NCBI RefSeq assembly: GCF_018327705.1
Contig: NZ_BNEM01000001.1
Location: 4,464,001 to 4,528,000 of the forward strand
DNA length: 64,000 nucleotides
Source: Catellatospora sp. TT07R-123
GTDB lineage: Bacteria > Actinomycetota > Actinomycetes > Mycobacteriales > Micromonosporaceae
Direction: 5' to 3'
The notes under the pieces were generated by a model that worked only from the letters and a program-made list of their open reading frames with translations, did no database searches and was not told the DNA's origin. Of the stretch, positions 41,585 to 51,123 are shown one piece after another; position 1 is the first letter of the stretch, and each line of letters opens with the position of its first letter. The position numbers and the translations under genes were made by a program.

Positions 41585-42234
41585 GTGCCGTGCAGGTCCT
41601 GGTGATCGACAACTACGACTCGTTCGTCTACAACCTGGTGCAGTACCTGGGGCAGCTCGGGGCCGACTGCCAGGTGCGGCGCAACGACGAGATCAGCCTC
41701 GACGAGGTCGGCAAGCTGGACGCCCCGGTGCTGCTGTCACCCGGGCCGGGCACCCCCGACAACGCCGGGATCTGCCTGGACCTCATCCGGGCGTACGCCG
41801 CAACGCTGCCGATCCTCGGGGTGTGCCTGGGCCACCAGGCGATCGGGCAGGCTTTCGGCGGCACCGTGGTGCGCGCCCCGGAACTGCTGCACGGCAAGAC
41901 GTCACCGGTGCACCACAGCGGCGCCGGGGTGCTGGCCGGGCTGCCCGACCCGTTCACCGCCACCCGCTACCACTCCCTGGCCGTCGCCGAGCAGACGCTG
42001 CCGCCGGAGCTGGAGGTCACCGCGCGCACCGACTCCGGCGTCGTGATGGCGATGCGGCACCGGGAGCTGGCGGTCGAGGGCGTCCAGTTCCATCCCGAGG
42101 CCGTGCTGACCCAGGGCGGGCATCTGATGCTGGCCAACTGGCTCGCGGCGTGCGGGCTGCCGGAGGCGCTGGACCGCGCACCGGAGCTGGCCGCCGAGGT
42201 GGAGCAGCGGCGGCTGGCCGCATTCGACTGCTGA
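41581..42234 (+). CDS. pabA: Glutamine amidotransferase, TrpG/PabA
   Basis: A 217-residue class I glutamine amidotransferase that supplies ammonia for anthranilate or aminodeoxychorismate synthesis. VLVIDNYDSFVYNLVQYLGQ opens the protein; the nucleophile lies in GVCLGHQAIG (Cys near 82), and the His-Glu pair in VQFHPEAVLT (about 175). The start at GTG 41581 overlaps the preceding stop; GTG 41590 is an alternative. Its place next to pknB is conserved in actinobacteria (trpG/Rv0013), where it is usually PabA-like in function. Confidence 0.93.
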   Translation: MSAVQVLVIDNYDSFVYNLVQYLGQLGADCQVRRNDEISLDEVGKLDAPVLLSPGPGTPDNAGICLDLIRAYAATLPILGVCLGHQAIGQAFGGTVVRAPELLHGKTSPVHHSGAGVLAGLPDPFTATRYHSLAVAEQTLPPELEVTARTDSGVVMAMRHRELAVEGVQFHPEAVLTQGGHLMLANWLAACGLPEALDRAPELAAEVEQRRLAAFDC

Positions 42235-42248
42235 ACCCCCGTACGCGA

Positions 42249-42281
42249 AACGGCGCCCTCCCCGACCGGGAGAGCGCCGTT
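42249..42281. terminator. Bidirectional terminator
   Basis: AACGGCGC (42249-42256) and GCGCCGTT (42274-42281) form an 8-bp stem that continues imperfectly through CTC/GAG, between pabA and the convergent pknB gene. Confidence 0.75.
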
Positions 42282-42298
42282 CGACGGCTGACGGTGCG

Positions 42299-44002
42299 TC
42301 AGGCGGGCGGCGACGGCGAGACCGACGGGCTCGGCGGCGCCTCCTCCAGCTTCCAGACCACGATCGTGACCTGCGAGTTCTTCTGCTTCAGCGTGCCGCT
42401 ACCGGGATCCTGGTTCTTGACGGTGCCCGCCTGCCCCGCGTCGGTGGTGGTCGCGTACGCGATCCTCACCTTGAACCCGGCCAGCTCCAGCTGCGCCTGC
42501 GCCTGGTCCACCGGCTTGCCCACCACGCCGGGCACCTCGACCAGGTCGCCCTTCGAGATGTACACGGTGACGGTGGAGCCGACGGACAGCGACGTGCCCG
42601 TGTTCGGGTCCGACCGGGTCACGGTGTTGGCGGGCAGGTTGCTCGGCTCGTCCACGAAGTTGCCGGTCAGGTTCGCGCTCTGCAACTGGGTCATCGCGTC
42701 CTCCTTGGTGAGGCCCTTGAGGGCCGGCACCGTGGTGGTCGGCTTGCCGTTGCAGATCCGGTAGACGACCTCGGCGTTCTCCTTGACCGTCTGGCCCTGC
42801 TCGGGGTTCTGCTCGGCGACCCGTTCGGGCGTGCAGGTCGAGTTGCGGACCGGGTCACCGAGATGGCCCTTGAGGCCGTCCGCGGTGAGCACCGCCCTCG
42901 CCTCCTCCTCGGTCTTGCCGAACAGGTTCGGCACCGTGACGTCCTTCGGCCGGTTGGCCAGGATCAGCCCGGCCGTCAGCGCCACCACGGCCAGCACGCC
43001 CAGCGCGGTCAGGGTCGCGATGACCCAGCCGGAGGCGCGGCGGCGGCGGGCGTCGCCGACCCGGGCCGGGGCGGTGCCGCCCTTGGACCCGCCCCGGGCG
43101 GGTGCCGTCATCGGGACCGTCTGCTCCTCGCGCAGCACCGGCGTGGCCAGCACCGGGCGGCCCGCGGCGGCGCGCAGCAGGTCGGCGCGCATCTCACCGG
43201 CCGACTGGTAGCGGTTGGCCGGGTTCTTCGACAGCGCCTTGAGCACGACCGCGTCGATGTCGGGGGTGACGTCGCGGTTGCTCTGGCTCGGCGCGGGCGG
43301 CTCCTCCCGTACGTGCTGGTAGGCCACCGCCACCGGCGAGTCGCCCACGAACGGCGGATGGCCGCAGAGCAGCTCGAACAGCACGCAGCCGGCCGCGTAC
43401 ACGTCCGAGCGGGCGTCGACCTGCTCGCCGCGCGCCTGCTCCGGGGAGAGGTACTGCGCGGTGCCGATCACCGCCGAGGTCTGCGTCATGGTCGTCGCGC
43501 CGGACGCCAGCGCCCGCGCGATGCCGAAGTCCATGACCTTGACCTGGGCGTTCGGCGAGAACATGACGTTGCCGGGCTTGATGTCGCGGTGGATGATGCC
43601 GTGGCGGTGGCTGAACTCCAGCGCGGCGCAGATGTCCGCGGTGATCTCCAGCGCCCGGCGCGGCATCATCCGGCCCTCGGCGGCCAGCACCTCCTTGAGG
43701 GTGTGCCCCGCCACGAACTCCATGACGATGTAGGGCAGCACCTCGCCGGTGGGCGCGCGCTCCTCGCCGGTGTCGTACACGGCCACGATGGCCGGGTGGT
43801 TCAGCGCGGCGGCGTTCTGCGCCTCGCGCCGGAAACGCATCTGGAAGGTCGCGTCGCGCGCCAGGTCGGTACGCAGCATCTTGATCGCGATGTCACGCCC
43901 GAGCCGCAGGTCGCGGCCCCGGTGCACCTCCGCCATGCCGCCGTAGCCGAGCAGTTCACCGACCTGATACCTGCCGCCAAGCAGGCGCGCCTGCGCGTTC
44001 AT
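42299..44002 (-). CDS. pknB: Serine/threonine kinase PknB with three PASTA domains
   Basis: A 567-residue membrane kinase. Lys41 (IAIKML) anchors ATP, HRDIKPGN stands at 138-145 and DFG at 158-160. A membrane helix lies near 333-355 (WVIATLTALGVLAVVALTAGL). Three PASTA domains follow (starting TVPNLFGKTEEEA, TVPALKGLTKEDA and EVPGVVGKPVDQA), one fewer than the four of mycobacterial PknB. PASTA domains bind muropeptides, and the kinase controls wall synthesis and division. The start is the ATG 44002 (MNAQARLLGGRYQV), overlapping the pknA stop by four bases. The operon continues from fhaA. Confidence 0.95.
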   Translation of the reverse strand: MNAQARLLGGRYQVGELLGYGGMAEVHRGRDLRLGRDIAIKMLRTDLARDATFQMRFRREAQNAAALNHPAIVAVYDTGEERAPTGEVLPYIVMEFVAGHTLKEVLAAEGRMMPRRALEITADICAALEFSHRHGIIHRDIKPGNVMFSPNAQVKVMDFGIARALASGATTMTQTSAVIGTAQYLSPEQARGEQVDARSDVYAAGCVLFELLCGHPPFVGDSPVAVAYQHVREEPPAPSQSNRDVTPDIDAVVLKALSKNPANRYQSAGEMRADLLRAAAGRPVLATPVLREEQTVPMTAPARGGSKGGTAPARVGDARRRRASGWVIATLTALGVLAVVALTAGLILANRPKDVTVPNLFGKTEEEARAVLTADGLKGHLGDPVRNSTCTPERVAEQNPEQGQTVKENAEVVYRICNGKPTTTVPALKGLTKEDAMTQLQSANLTGNFVDEPSNLPANTVTRSDPNTGTSLSVGSTVTVYISKGDLVEVPGVVGKPVDQAQAQLELAGFKVRIAYATTTDAGQAGTVKNQDPGSGTLKQKNSQVTIVVWKLEEAPPSPSVSPSPPA

Positions 44003-45252
44003 CGCGTACGTCGTCCTTCGGTCATCTGGTCCATGCTCACTCGGCCAGCTCCGTTCAGCCAATCCTCAGCTGAAAGTGTGACCTGTTCCGAATACACGAG
44101 GCCGACATGCGACCCCCTGCCCTGGTTCTGCGCCTTCCTCGCCTTGTACCCGAGGAACCCGGCGCAGGCCAGCACACCCAGCATGCCCAGCACCACCAGG
44201 ACGACGACCAGGGCCGTCTTCCCACCACTGCGCTCAACGACGGGAGGCTGCGCCGAGATCGGCCGCTGCGGCGGCGATTTCGGCGCCACCTGCGGCACCT
44301 GCGCCGCCCCGGGCCGGAACCCGCCGTTCGCGGACGGCTGGGCCGGGCTGACCGGGCGGCCGCCGGGGCTGACCGGGCGGGCCGAGACCGGGGTCGCCGC
44401 CACGGGCTGCATCGGCAGCGTCGGCCCGCTCTGGTTGAGCGCGTTGCCCGCCTGGCGGGCCGCGTCGGCGAACGAGGCGGCGGACGGCCAGCGCTTGGCC
44501 GGGTCCTTGGCCATCGCCCGCTGCACGATCTGGCGCACCACCGGCGGGATCTCGTTCGGCAGCGGCGGCGGGGTGCCGTTGACGTGCTTCATCGCGATCT
44601 CGAGCGGGGTGTCGCCGTCGTACGGCCGGTTGCCGGTGAGGCACTGGTAGGCCACGACGCCGAGGGAGTAGATGTCGGACGAGGACGAGGCGCCCGCGCC
44701 CGACGCCTGCTCGGGCGCCAGGTAGGAGGCGGTGCCCATCACCGCGCCGGTGGCCGTGAGCTGGCTGGCCGCGGCCGAGCGGGCGATGCCGAAGTCGGTG
44801 AGGACCAGCGTGCCGTTGGGACGCACCAGCAGGTTGCCCGGCTTGACGTCCCGGTGCACGATGCCCTTCTCGTGCGCGGCCTGCAGCGCGTCGGCGGCCT
44901 GCGCGACCAGCAGCATGGTCCGGGCCGCGGTCAGGCGGCCGAACTTGTTGAGGGTACGCGCCAGCGGGTCGCCCTCGACGTACTCCATGATCAGGTATGC
45001 GACCTGGTCCATGCCGAAGTCGTAGACCCGCACCACGCCGGGGTGGTTGACCGTGGCCATGGTGCGTGCCTCGACCTTGAACCGCTCGACGAAGTTCGGA
45101 TCCTCCAGCAGAGCCGTCAGCATCACCTTGATGGCGACCTCGCGGTCGAGCACCGTGTCGGTGCCGCGCCACACATCGCCCATGCCGCCCGACGCAATCC
45201 GATCGTCGATGCGGTAACGGCCGCTAAGGAGCGTGCCCGGGGAGACCATCAC
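43999..45252 (-). CDS. pknA: Serine/threonine kinase PknA
   Basis: A 417-residue membrane kinase: Lys42 (VAIKVM), HRDVKPGN at 133-140 and DFG at 153-155. A Pro-rich juxtamembrane region (about 280-350) and one membrane helix near 352-372 are followed by a short extracellular tail without PASTA domains. It acts with PknB on wall synthesis and division. The start overlaps the pbpA stop by four bases and the stop overlaps pknB by four bases. Confidence 0.95.
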   Translation of the reverse strand: MMVSPGTLLSGRYRIDDRIASGGMGDVWRGTDTVLDREVAIKVMLTALLEDPNFVERFKVEARTMATVNHPGVVRVYDFGMDQVAYLIMEYVEGDPLARTLNKFGRLTAARTMLLVAQAADALQAAHEKGIVHRDVKPGNLLVRPNGTLVLTDFGIARSAAASQLTATGAVMGTASYLAPEQASGAGASSSSDIYSLGVVAYQCLTGNRPYDGDTPLEIAMKHVNGTPPPLPNEIPPVVRQIVQRAMAKDPAKRWPSAASFADAARQAGNALNQSGPTLPMQPVAATPVSARPVSPGGRPVSPAQPSANGGFRPGAAQVPQVAPKSPPQRPISAQPPVVERSGGKTALVVVLVVLGMLGVLACAGFLGYKARKAQNQGRGSHVGLVYSEQVTLSAEDWLNGAGRVSMDQMTEGRRTR

Positions 45253-46757
45253 TTGCCACCCTTGTCCGCGATCACACCACGCATGACCTGTCCCGCAATA
45301 CGAGCGGCCTCGCCGCTGCCGCCCTTGCCGGCATTCTCCAGGAACACCGCAACCGCCACGACCGGACGACCGTCCTTCATCGCGAAACCGATGAACCAGC
45401 CGTGCGACTTGGCATCCTCGTCGTTCTCCGCCGTACCGGTCTTGCCACCGACCTGGTACCCGTCGATCTGCGCCTTCTTGCCGGTGCCGTTCTCGACGAC
45501 GCTGACCATCATCTCCCGCAGCTGGCCCGCGACCGTCGCGGTGCAGGTCCGCCGGAGCTCCTTGGGCGAGGCCACGTACAGCTTCGAGGTCAGGTCCGGC
45601 GCCACCAGCTGGTCCACCAGGTACGGCCGCATCTGCGAGCAGTCGTTGGCGATCGACGAGGCGATCAGCGCGCCCTGCATCGGGGTCATCTTGACCTCGG
45701 CCTGGCCGATGGACGAGATGGCGATGGTCGGCTTGTCGTCACCGCCCGACGAGGTGGTCAGCGGGCCGGTCACGCTCTCGGCCACCCGCGGCGCCTTGTC
45801 CAGCGCCGACAGGTTGCCGACCCGCAGCTCGTCGTCGTAGAAGCCGAACGCCTTCACCGTGTCGGAGATCTGCTGCGCGCCCAGGTCCACGCCCAGCCGC
45901 GCGAACGCGGTGTTGCAGGAGACCGTCAGCGCCTGCTTCAGCGTGATCTTGTCATCCGGGCAGACGCCCGGGGACGAATTCTTGATCACGTGGGTGGTGC
46001 CCGGAGCCTGGTAGGTCGGACCCGCGTCCAGCGGCGTCTCGGGGTTGGCGCCGTTGCCCAGCGCCGCCGCCGAGACCAGCACCTTGAACGTCGACGCCGG
46101 GGGCCAGCGCTCCTGCGTGGCCCGGTTGAGCAGCGGCTTGTCCGCCCGGCTGTTCAGCTGGGCGTACGCGTCCGCCGCCTTGGTGGTGCTGTGCTGCGCC
46201 AGCGGGTTCGGGTCGAAGCTCGGCATGGAGACCATCGACAGGATCGCGCCGGTGCTCGGGTCGAGCGCGACGACCGCGCCCACCTTCGCCCCGTTGCGGT
46301 TGCTGGTCAGCTCCTTGTACGCCGTCTCCTGCGCGGTGCGCGACAGCGTCAGCACCACGTTGCCGCCGGCGGTGTGCTCACCGGTGAACATGTCGCTCAG
46401 CCGGTCGGCGAACAGCTTGTCCGAGGTGCCGGCGAGGAAGTCGTTCTCCATCTGCTCGATGCCGGTGGCGGAGCCGTTGACCGGCTTGTAGCCCAGCACG
46501 TGCGCGTACGCGGGCCCGGTGGGGTAGACGCGCAGGTACTTGAGGTTGTCCTCGGTCTCCTTGCTGAGCGCGATCTCCTTGCCGCCGGCCATGATGAAGC
46601 CGCGCTGGCGGTCGTACTCGTCGATCTGCACGCGGCCGTTGTACTGGCTGGTCCGGTAGTCGTTGCCCTTGTACGCCTGGACCCAGTTCAGGTTGGCGAA
46701 GAGCAGGCCGAACAGCACCATCACGACGACACCGACACGACGCAGAGGGGCGTTCAC
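45249..46757 (-). CDS. pbpA: Penicillin-binding protein PbpA (class B)
   Basis: A 502-residue transpeptidase with one N-terminal membrane anchor (VGVVVMVLFGLLFANLNWVQ) and a dimerisation region, then the penicillin-binding domain. Active-site motifs are STFK near residue 223, SCN in VSCNTAF near 285 and KTG in VGGKTGTAEN near 436. It cross-links peptidoglycan with its partner RodA. The stop overlaps the pknA start by four bases and the start overlaps the rodA stop by four bases. Confidence 0.96.
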   Translation of the reverse strand: MNAPLRRVGVVVMVLFGLLFANLNWVQAYKGNDYRTSQYNGRVQIDEYDRQRGFIMAGGKEIALSKETEDNLKYLRVYPTGPAYAHVLGYKPVNGSATGIEQMENDFLAGTSDKLFADRLSDMFTGEHTAGGNVVLTLSRTAQETAYKELTSNRNGAKVGAVVALDPSTGAILSMVSMPSFDPNPLAQHSTTKAADAYAQLNSRADKPLLNRATQERWPPASTFKVLVSAAALGNGANPETPLDAGPTYQAPGTTHVIKNSSPGVCPDDKITLKQALTVSCNTAFARLGVDLGAQQISDTVKAFGFYDDELRVGNLSALDKAPRVAESVTGPLTTSSGGDDKPTIAISSIGQAEVKMTPMQGALIASSIANDCSQMRPYLVDQLVAPDLTSKLYVASPKELRRTCTATVAGQLREMMVSVVENGTGKKAQIDGYQVGGKTGTAENDEDAKSHGWFIGFAMKDGRPVVAVAVFLENAGKGGSGEAARIAGQVMRGVIADKGGK

Positions 46758-48205
46758 CGGCGGCCACCTCCAGTCACGGCGGGGGTACGGGCCGCATCAG
46801 AGATGCGCAGGATGAGCGCCACCAGCAACCAGTTGGCCACCAGCGACGAGCCGCCTGCGGACAGGAACGGCGTGGTCTGACCCGTCAGCGGGATCAGCTT
46901 GCTGATGCCTCCGATGATCACAAAGACCTGTAGACCGAGCGTGAACGCCAGGCCACCGGCGAGCAACTTGCCGAAGGAGTCACGGACCGCCAGGCCGGCG
47001 CGGATGCCGCGCTCGACCACGAGCAGGTACATCACCAGCAGGGCGGTGAGCCCGAACAGGCCGATCTCCTCGCCCATGCCCGCGAAGATGAAGTCGTTGC
47101 GCACCTCGGGCACCTGGAGCGGGTTGCCCGCGCCGGGGCCGGTGCCGAACAGGCCGCCCGTGCCCAGGCCCAGCAGCGACTGCACGAGCTGATAACCGCG
47201 CTCGTACGGGTCGCCGAACGGGTCGAGCCAGATGTCGACGCGCTGCCCGAAGTTGGTGAACGGGCCGCCGACCATCCCGGCCAGCACGTACGCCAGCACC
47301 GCGCCGCCGAAGAACAGCAGCAGACCGATGATGAGCCAGCTGACCCGCTCGGTGGCGACGTAGAGCGTCACGACGAACATGCCGAAGTACAGCAGCGAGG
47401 TGCCGAGGTCCTTCTCGAAGACGAGGACCAGCAGGCTCATCGCCCAGACCACGATGACCGGGCCCAGGTCCCGCCCGCGCGGGAAGTCGATGCCGAGGAT
47501 GCGCCGGCTGGCCAGGGCCAGCACCTCCCGCTTGCGCACCAGGTAGTACGCGAAGAAGGAGAGCAGCGCCAGCTTGGCGAATTCACCGGGCTGGATCGCG
47601 AAGAAGCCGCCGAACCGGATCCACAGCTTGGCGTTGTTGACCTCGGAGATGCTGGCGGGCAGCACCGCGGGCAGCATGACCAGGACGATGCCGCCCAGGC
47701 CGAGCGTGAACGCGTACTTCGAGATCGAGCGGTGGTCGCGGACGAACCACAGCAGCACCGCCGCCCCCGTCACCGCGATCAGCGTCCAGAGCAGCTGCTT
47801 GCCGCCGTCCCCGGCGAAGATCGCGAGGTCGGCGCGGGTGGCCGCCTTGGCCCGGCCCAGGTCCAGCCGGCGCAGGAAGGCCACGCCGAGGCCGTTGAGC
47901 AGGGCGACCGCGGGCACCAGCACCGGGTCGGCGTACGGCGCGCGCAGCCGGATCACCAGGTGCAGACCCAGGAACACGGCCGCCAGGACGCCGGCCGGAT
48001 ACCAGAAGTCCATGGTGACGCGGTCGAGCATGTTCGCCTCGACCATCGCCAGGTATGCGGCGACCAGGGCCATGCCGAGCAGGAGCAGCCACAGCTCCGT
48101 GCGGCGGGCACGGGACGCGGCCGCGTCCAGGCGCGGGAAGCGCGGCGCGGTCTCGGCCGGCGTCTCGGGCATGGACACGGGAGGAGCGGTGTGAGGGGTG
48201 GTCAC
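46754..48205 (-). CDS. rodA: SEDS-family peptidoglycan glycosyltransferase RodA
   Basis: A 483-residue polytopic protein with about twelve membrane helices. The SEDS pattern is seen in VEANMLDRVTMDFWYPAG, WIRFGGFFAIQPGEFAKLALL with the catalytic region, and the late segment GLTALLVMYLLVVERGIRAG and TGQTTPFLSAGGSSLVANW, the typical FtsW/RodA C-terminal signature. It polymerises glycan strands with PbpA. The frame starts at ATG/GTG 48205 (MTTPHTAPPVSM) with a soluble head of about 38 residues. The pstP stop lies 13 bases upstream. Confidence 0.95.
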   Translation of the reverse strand: MTTPHTAPPVSMPETPAETAPRFPRLDAAASRARRTELWLLLLGMALVAAYLAMVEANMLDRVTMDFWYPAGVLAAVFLGLHLVIRLRAPYADPVLVPAVALLNGLGVAFLRRLDLGRAKAATRADLAIFAGDGGKQLLWTLIAVTGAAVLLWFVRDHRSISKYAFTLGLGGIVLVMLPAVLPASISEVNNAKLWIRFGGFFAIQPGEFAKLALLSFFAYYLVRKREVLALASRRILGIDFPRGRDLGPVIVVWAMSLLVLVFEKDLGTSLLYFGMFVVTLYVATERVSWLIIGLLLFFGGAVLAYVLAGMVGGPFTNFGQRVDIWLDPFGDPYERGYQLVQSLLGLGTGGLFGTGPGAGNPLQVPEVRNDFIFAGMGEEIGLFGLTALLVMYLLVVERGIRAGLAVRDSFGKLLAGGLAFTLGLQVFVIIGGISKLIPLTGQTTPFLSAGGSSLVANWLLVALILRISDAARTPAVTGGGRR

Positions 48206-48218
48206 GATGGTTTCGGCC

Positions 48219-49574
48219 TCAATTCGACCGGCAGGGAACCGGGCTGGGCACGACGGGCTCGTTGGGCGTGGCCGGGCTGGCGGTCGCGCTGGGGACGACC
48301 GACGCCGACGCGGACGGCGACGGCGACGGACTCGCCGACGGCGGACAGGTCGGCAGGATGTTCATGTTCGACGGGTCGTCGCGGACCAGGTCGTCGAGGC
48401 GGGCTCGGGCGTCGGCCTCGTCGTCGGCCTGGATGCCCTTGCGCACCTGCTCCTGGGCCACCGCGGTCAGGTCGGCGAGCTTGGTCTGGCTGACCTCCCG
48501 CACCTCGGACAGGTCGAAGCCGGCGATCTGCCCGGGAACACCCCGGAAGATCGCGACCTGGCCCTCCTCGGTCGCGCCGATGTAGTAGCGCGTCTGGGTG
48601 TACTGCCAGGCCGTCCACAGACCGCCGCCGAGCAGGCCCAGCAGCACCACCACGAGCAGCGTGGTGCGGACCGGGTGGCGGGCGGAGCGGGCGCTCGGCT
48701 CCGCCGCCGGGGCCGGGGGTTCCGGCACCGACGGGCGCGGCGAGGCCGTCAGGGCCGACGCGCGCGCGGCCGGGGTCGACTCGACCTGGCCCTCGGAGCT
48801 GTTGCCGCGGTCGCGGGCCGCCGCACCGCCGACCACCGGCGCCTGCTCGACGATGTCCTCGTCGGTGGCGTCCGCGATGATCACGGTGATGTTGTCGGGG
48901 CCGCCGCCGCGCAGGGCGAGGGCGATCAGCCGTTCGACGCAGGCCTGCGGGTCGACGTACTCCCGCATGCTCTGTGCGATCGTCTCGGCGCTCACCACGC
49001 CGGACAGGCCGTCGGAGCAGATCAGGTAGCGGTCGCCGGCGTGCACCGGACGCACCGAGTACTCAGGCTCGATGTCGCGGCCGTCCATCGCCCGGGTGAG
49101 CAGCGACCGCTGCGGGTGGCTGCTCGCCTCCTCGGCGCTGATCCGGCCCTCGTCCACCAGCATCTGGACGTACGTGTCGTCCTTGGTGATCTGGGTGAAC
49201 TCGCCGTCGCGCAGCAGGTATGCCCGCGAGTCGCCGATGTGGGCCATGCCCAGCTTGGAGCCGGTGAACAGCATCGCGGTCAGCGTGGTGCCCATGCCCT
49301 CAAGGTGCGGGTTGGCGTCCACGGTGTCACGGAGCTGCTGGTTGGCTAGGTTGACCGCTGAGCGCAGGGAGTCGACGATCGCGTCGCCGGGCACGTCCTC
49401 GTCCAGCGGGGCCATGGCCCCGATGACGATGTTGCTGGCGACGTCGCCGGCCGCCATGCCTCCCATGCCGTCCGCGACGGCAAGCAGCCGCGGTCCAGCG
49501 TAGACGGAGTCTTGGTTTCCGTCCCGGATAAGACCGCGGTCGCTGCGGGCCGCGTAGCGCAGGATGATTGTCAT
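48219..49574 (-). CDS. pstP: PP2C-type phosphatase PstP
   Basis: A 451-residue membrane phosphatase. The PP2C domain (1-240) has RDGNQDSVY (17-25), ADGMGGMAAGD (34-44), GDSRAYLL and GGGPDNITVIIAD. A linker follows, one helix near 305-325 (TTLLVVVLLGLLGGGLWTAW), and an extracellular region ending with two Cys in LPTCPPSASPSPS and VPSPVPCRSN. It reverses PknA/PknB phosphorylation. The ATG at 49574 overlaps the fhaB stop by four bases. Confidence 0.95.
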   Translation of the reverse strand: MTIILRYAARSDRGLIRDGNQDSVYAGPRLLAVADGMGGMAAGDVASNIVIGAMAPLDEDVPGDAIVDSLRSAVNLANQQLRDTVDANPHLEGMGTTLTAMLFTGSKLGMAHIGDSRAYLLRDGEFTQITKDDTYVQMLVDEGRISAEEASSHPQRSLLTRAMDGRDIEPEYSVRPVHAGDRYLICSDGLSGVVSAETIAQSMREYVDPQACVERLIALALRGGGPDNITVIIADATDEDIVEQAPVVGGAAARDRGNSSEGQVESTPAARASALTASPRPSVPEPPAPAAEPSARSARHPVRTTLLVVVLLGLLGGGLWTAWQYTQTRYYIGATEEGQVAIFRGVPGQIAGFDLSEVREVSQTKLADLTAVAQEQVRKGIQADDEADARARLDDLVRDDPSNMNILPTCPPSASPSPSPSASASVVPSATASPATPNEPVVPSPVPCRSN

Positions 49575-50059
49575 GGCCGTAATTCGAGGGAAGTGCGGCC
49601 GATGCGGATCGGCACGCCGAGGGGTACGGGAGTAGGACCGCTCACCTTGGAGCGGTCCAGATACGTGCCATTGGTCGAGCCGAGGTCCTCCACCATCCAC
49701 TGGCCGTCACGCGGCACCAGGCGGGCATGCCGCGCCGATGCGTAGTCGTCGGTGATGACCAGGGTGGAGTCTTCGGCGCGGCCGATCGTGATGGGGGCCT
49801 CGCCCAGTGTGATCTTGGTCCCGGCCAGCGAGCCCGCGGTGACCACGAGCGTGTGCGCGGCCCGGCCCTTCTTGACCTTGGCCGGGCGCGCACCCCCCGC
49901 CGCCGCCGCGCCGGTGACCCCGCGCGGAGCGGCGACCAGCCGGCCCGTGCGGGAGCCGGCGAACAGGTCACGGCGGATGACCCCGACCACCGTGAACACG
50001 AAGATCCACAGCAGGACGAGGAATCCGAACCTGGCGGCAGTGAGAACGATCTCGGGCAA
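49571..50059 (-). CDS. fhaB: FHA-domain protein FhaB (FipA-like)
   Basis: A 162-residue protein with one N-terminal membrane helix (about 7-29, ARFGFLVLLWIFVFTVVGVI) and a C-terminal FHA domain (about 85-155; ITIGRAEDSTLVITDDYASARHA and DLGSTNGTYLDRSKV). It binds phosphothreonine made by PknA/PknB and helps localise division proteins. It overlaps pstP by four bases and lies five bases from fhaA. Confidence 0.93.
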   Translation of the reverse strand: MPEIVLTAARFGFLVLLWIFVFTVVGVIRRDLFAGSRTGRLVAAPRGVTGAAAAGGARPAKVKKGRAAHTLVVTAGSLAGTKITLGEAPITIGRAEDSTLVITDDYASARHARLVPRDGQWMVEDLGSTNGTYLDRSKVSGPTPVPLGVPIRIGRTSLELRP

Positions 50060-50064
50060 GCCGA

Positions 50065-50814
50065 TCAGCCGTCCACGCGGAACGTCAGGGTCGTGGTGCC
50101 GATCTGGATCATGTCGCCCGGGTTGAGGGCGACCGCCGAGACGCGCTGACCGTTGACCATCGTGCCGTTGGTGGAGCCGAGGTCCGTCAGCACCACCTGG
50201 GCGCCGTCGAAGTCGAGGCGGGCGTGCCGGCGCGAGATGCCGACGTCCGGCAGGCGCAGGTTGGCCTGGTCGCCGCGGCCGATCGTGGTCGAACCGATCG
50301 CCAGCGGGAACGTCCGCCCGTCACCCGACACCAGCCGCACGTTGCGCGTGCCGGGAGCACCGCCGCCGTGCGGCATGCCCCCCTGCTGCTGGTACGACGG
50401 GTAGGCCGGCGGGGCCTCGTACGTCGCCTGCGGAGCCTGATCGGCCGTGTAGACCTCGGCCGAGACGCGGAACATGCCCGTGTCGAGGCCGTCGCCGCGC
50501 TCGATCTCGACGATGACGTCGCCGTACACCGTCCAGGCCTGCTCACCGATGAACTCGGCCTGCGACTGCGCCAGCTCCTGCGCCAGCGCCGCCGCGTACG
50601 GCGCCAGCCGGCTGTGGTCGTAAGGCGAGAGGTCGATCACATAGCGGTTCGGCACGAGCGTGCGCCCACCGACCAGGATCGCCTTGTGGGCCTCTGCCTC
50701 CCGCTGCATGGCGTTCAGGATCTCCACAGGGTGGACGACCCCCTTGAACACCTTCGCGAAGGCGCCCTCTACCAGGCCTTCCAGCCGTTTTTCGAAGCGT
50801 TGCAACACGCTCAC
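50065..50814 (-). CDS. fhaA: FHA-domain protein FhaA (DUF3662)
   Basis: A 249-residue protein. The N-terminal DUF3662 domain (about 1-130; MSVLQRFEKRLEGLVEGAFA) is typical, followed by a short Gln/Pro/Tyr-rich linker (about 130-160) and an FHA domain (about 170-245) with TTIGRGDQANLRLPDVGISR, DLGSTNGTMVNG. It binds phosphorylated MviN and so links PknB to lipid II export. It is the first gene of the fhaA-fhaB-pstP-rodA-pbpA-pknA-pknB operon. The linker is much shorter than in M. tuberculosis FhaA. Confidence 0.94.
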   Translation of the reverse strand: MSVLQRFEKRLEGLVEGAFAKVFKGVVHPVEILNAMQREAEAHKAILVGGRTLVPNRYVIDLSPYDHSRLAPYAAALAQELAQSQAEFIGEQAWTVYGDVIVEIERGDGLDTGMFRVSAEVYTADQAPQATYEAPPAYPSYQQQGGMPHGGGAPGTRNVRLVSGDGRTFPLAIGSTTIGRGDQANLRLPDVGISRRHARLDFDGAQVVLTDLGSTNGTMVNGQRVSAVALNPGDMIQIGTTTLTFRVDG

Positions 50815-51123
50815 CGGTCCTCCTCGGGTTCCGAGGACATGATGTTATCTGCCCTCCACTCCCGCGTCTTCGCCCAATACGTTCGCCGTTGCCGACGCCA
50901 CGCCCGCACGATCACCCATCCTCGCTTGCGATTTCACACTTGGCCAGGTGGTCGTGCTAATGTTCTGACCGCGCCGCCCGCCGGGTAACCGGTTGGCGAA
51001 GCGGAGCAGGCATAGCGTAAGCTGTGCCAGCACGCTTCGGGAGGTCACTCCCGGTGAGTGTCTGGGACATGCCATAATGTTCCGGCTGTAATAGTAAGGC
51101 CGCAGCAAAACAGCAAGTCTGCC
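50815..51123. other. Divergent intergenic region of the fhaA operon and tRNA-Leu
   Basis: About 310 bases without a supported gene. It must hold the fhaA-operon promoter on the minus strand and the tRNA-Leu promoter on the plus strand. GGACAT (51064-51069) and TAATAG (51088-51093), 18 bp apart, are a possible promoter of the tRNA. No clear -35/-10 pair could be chosen for the fhaA side. Confidence 0.35.
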
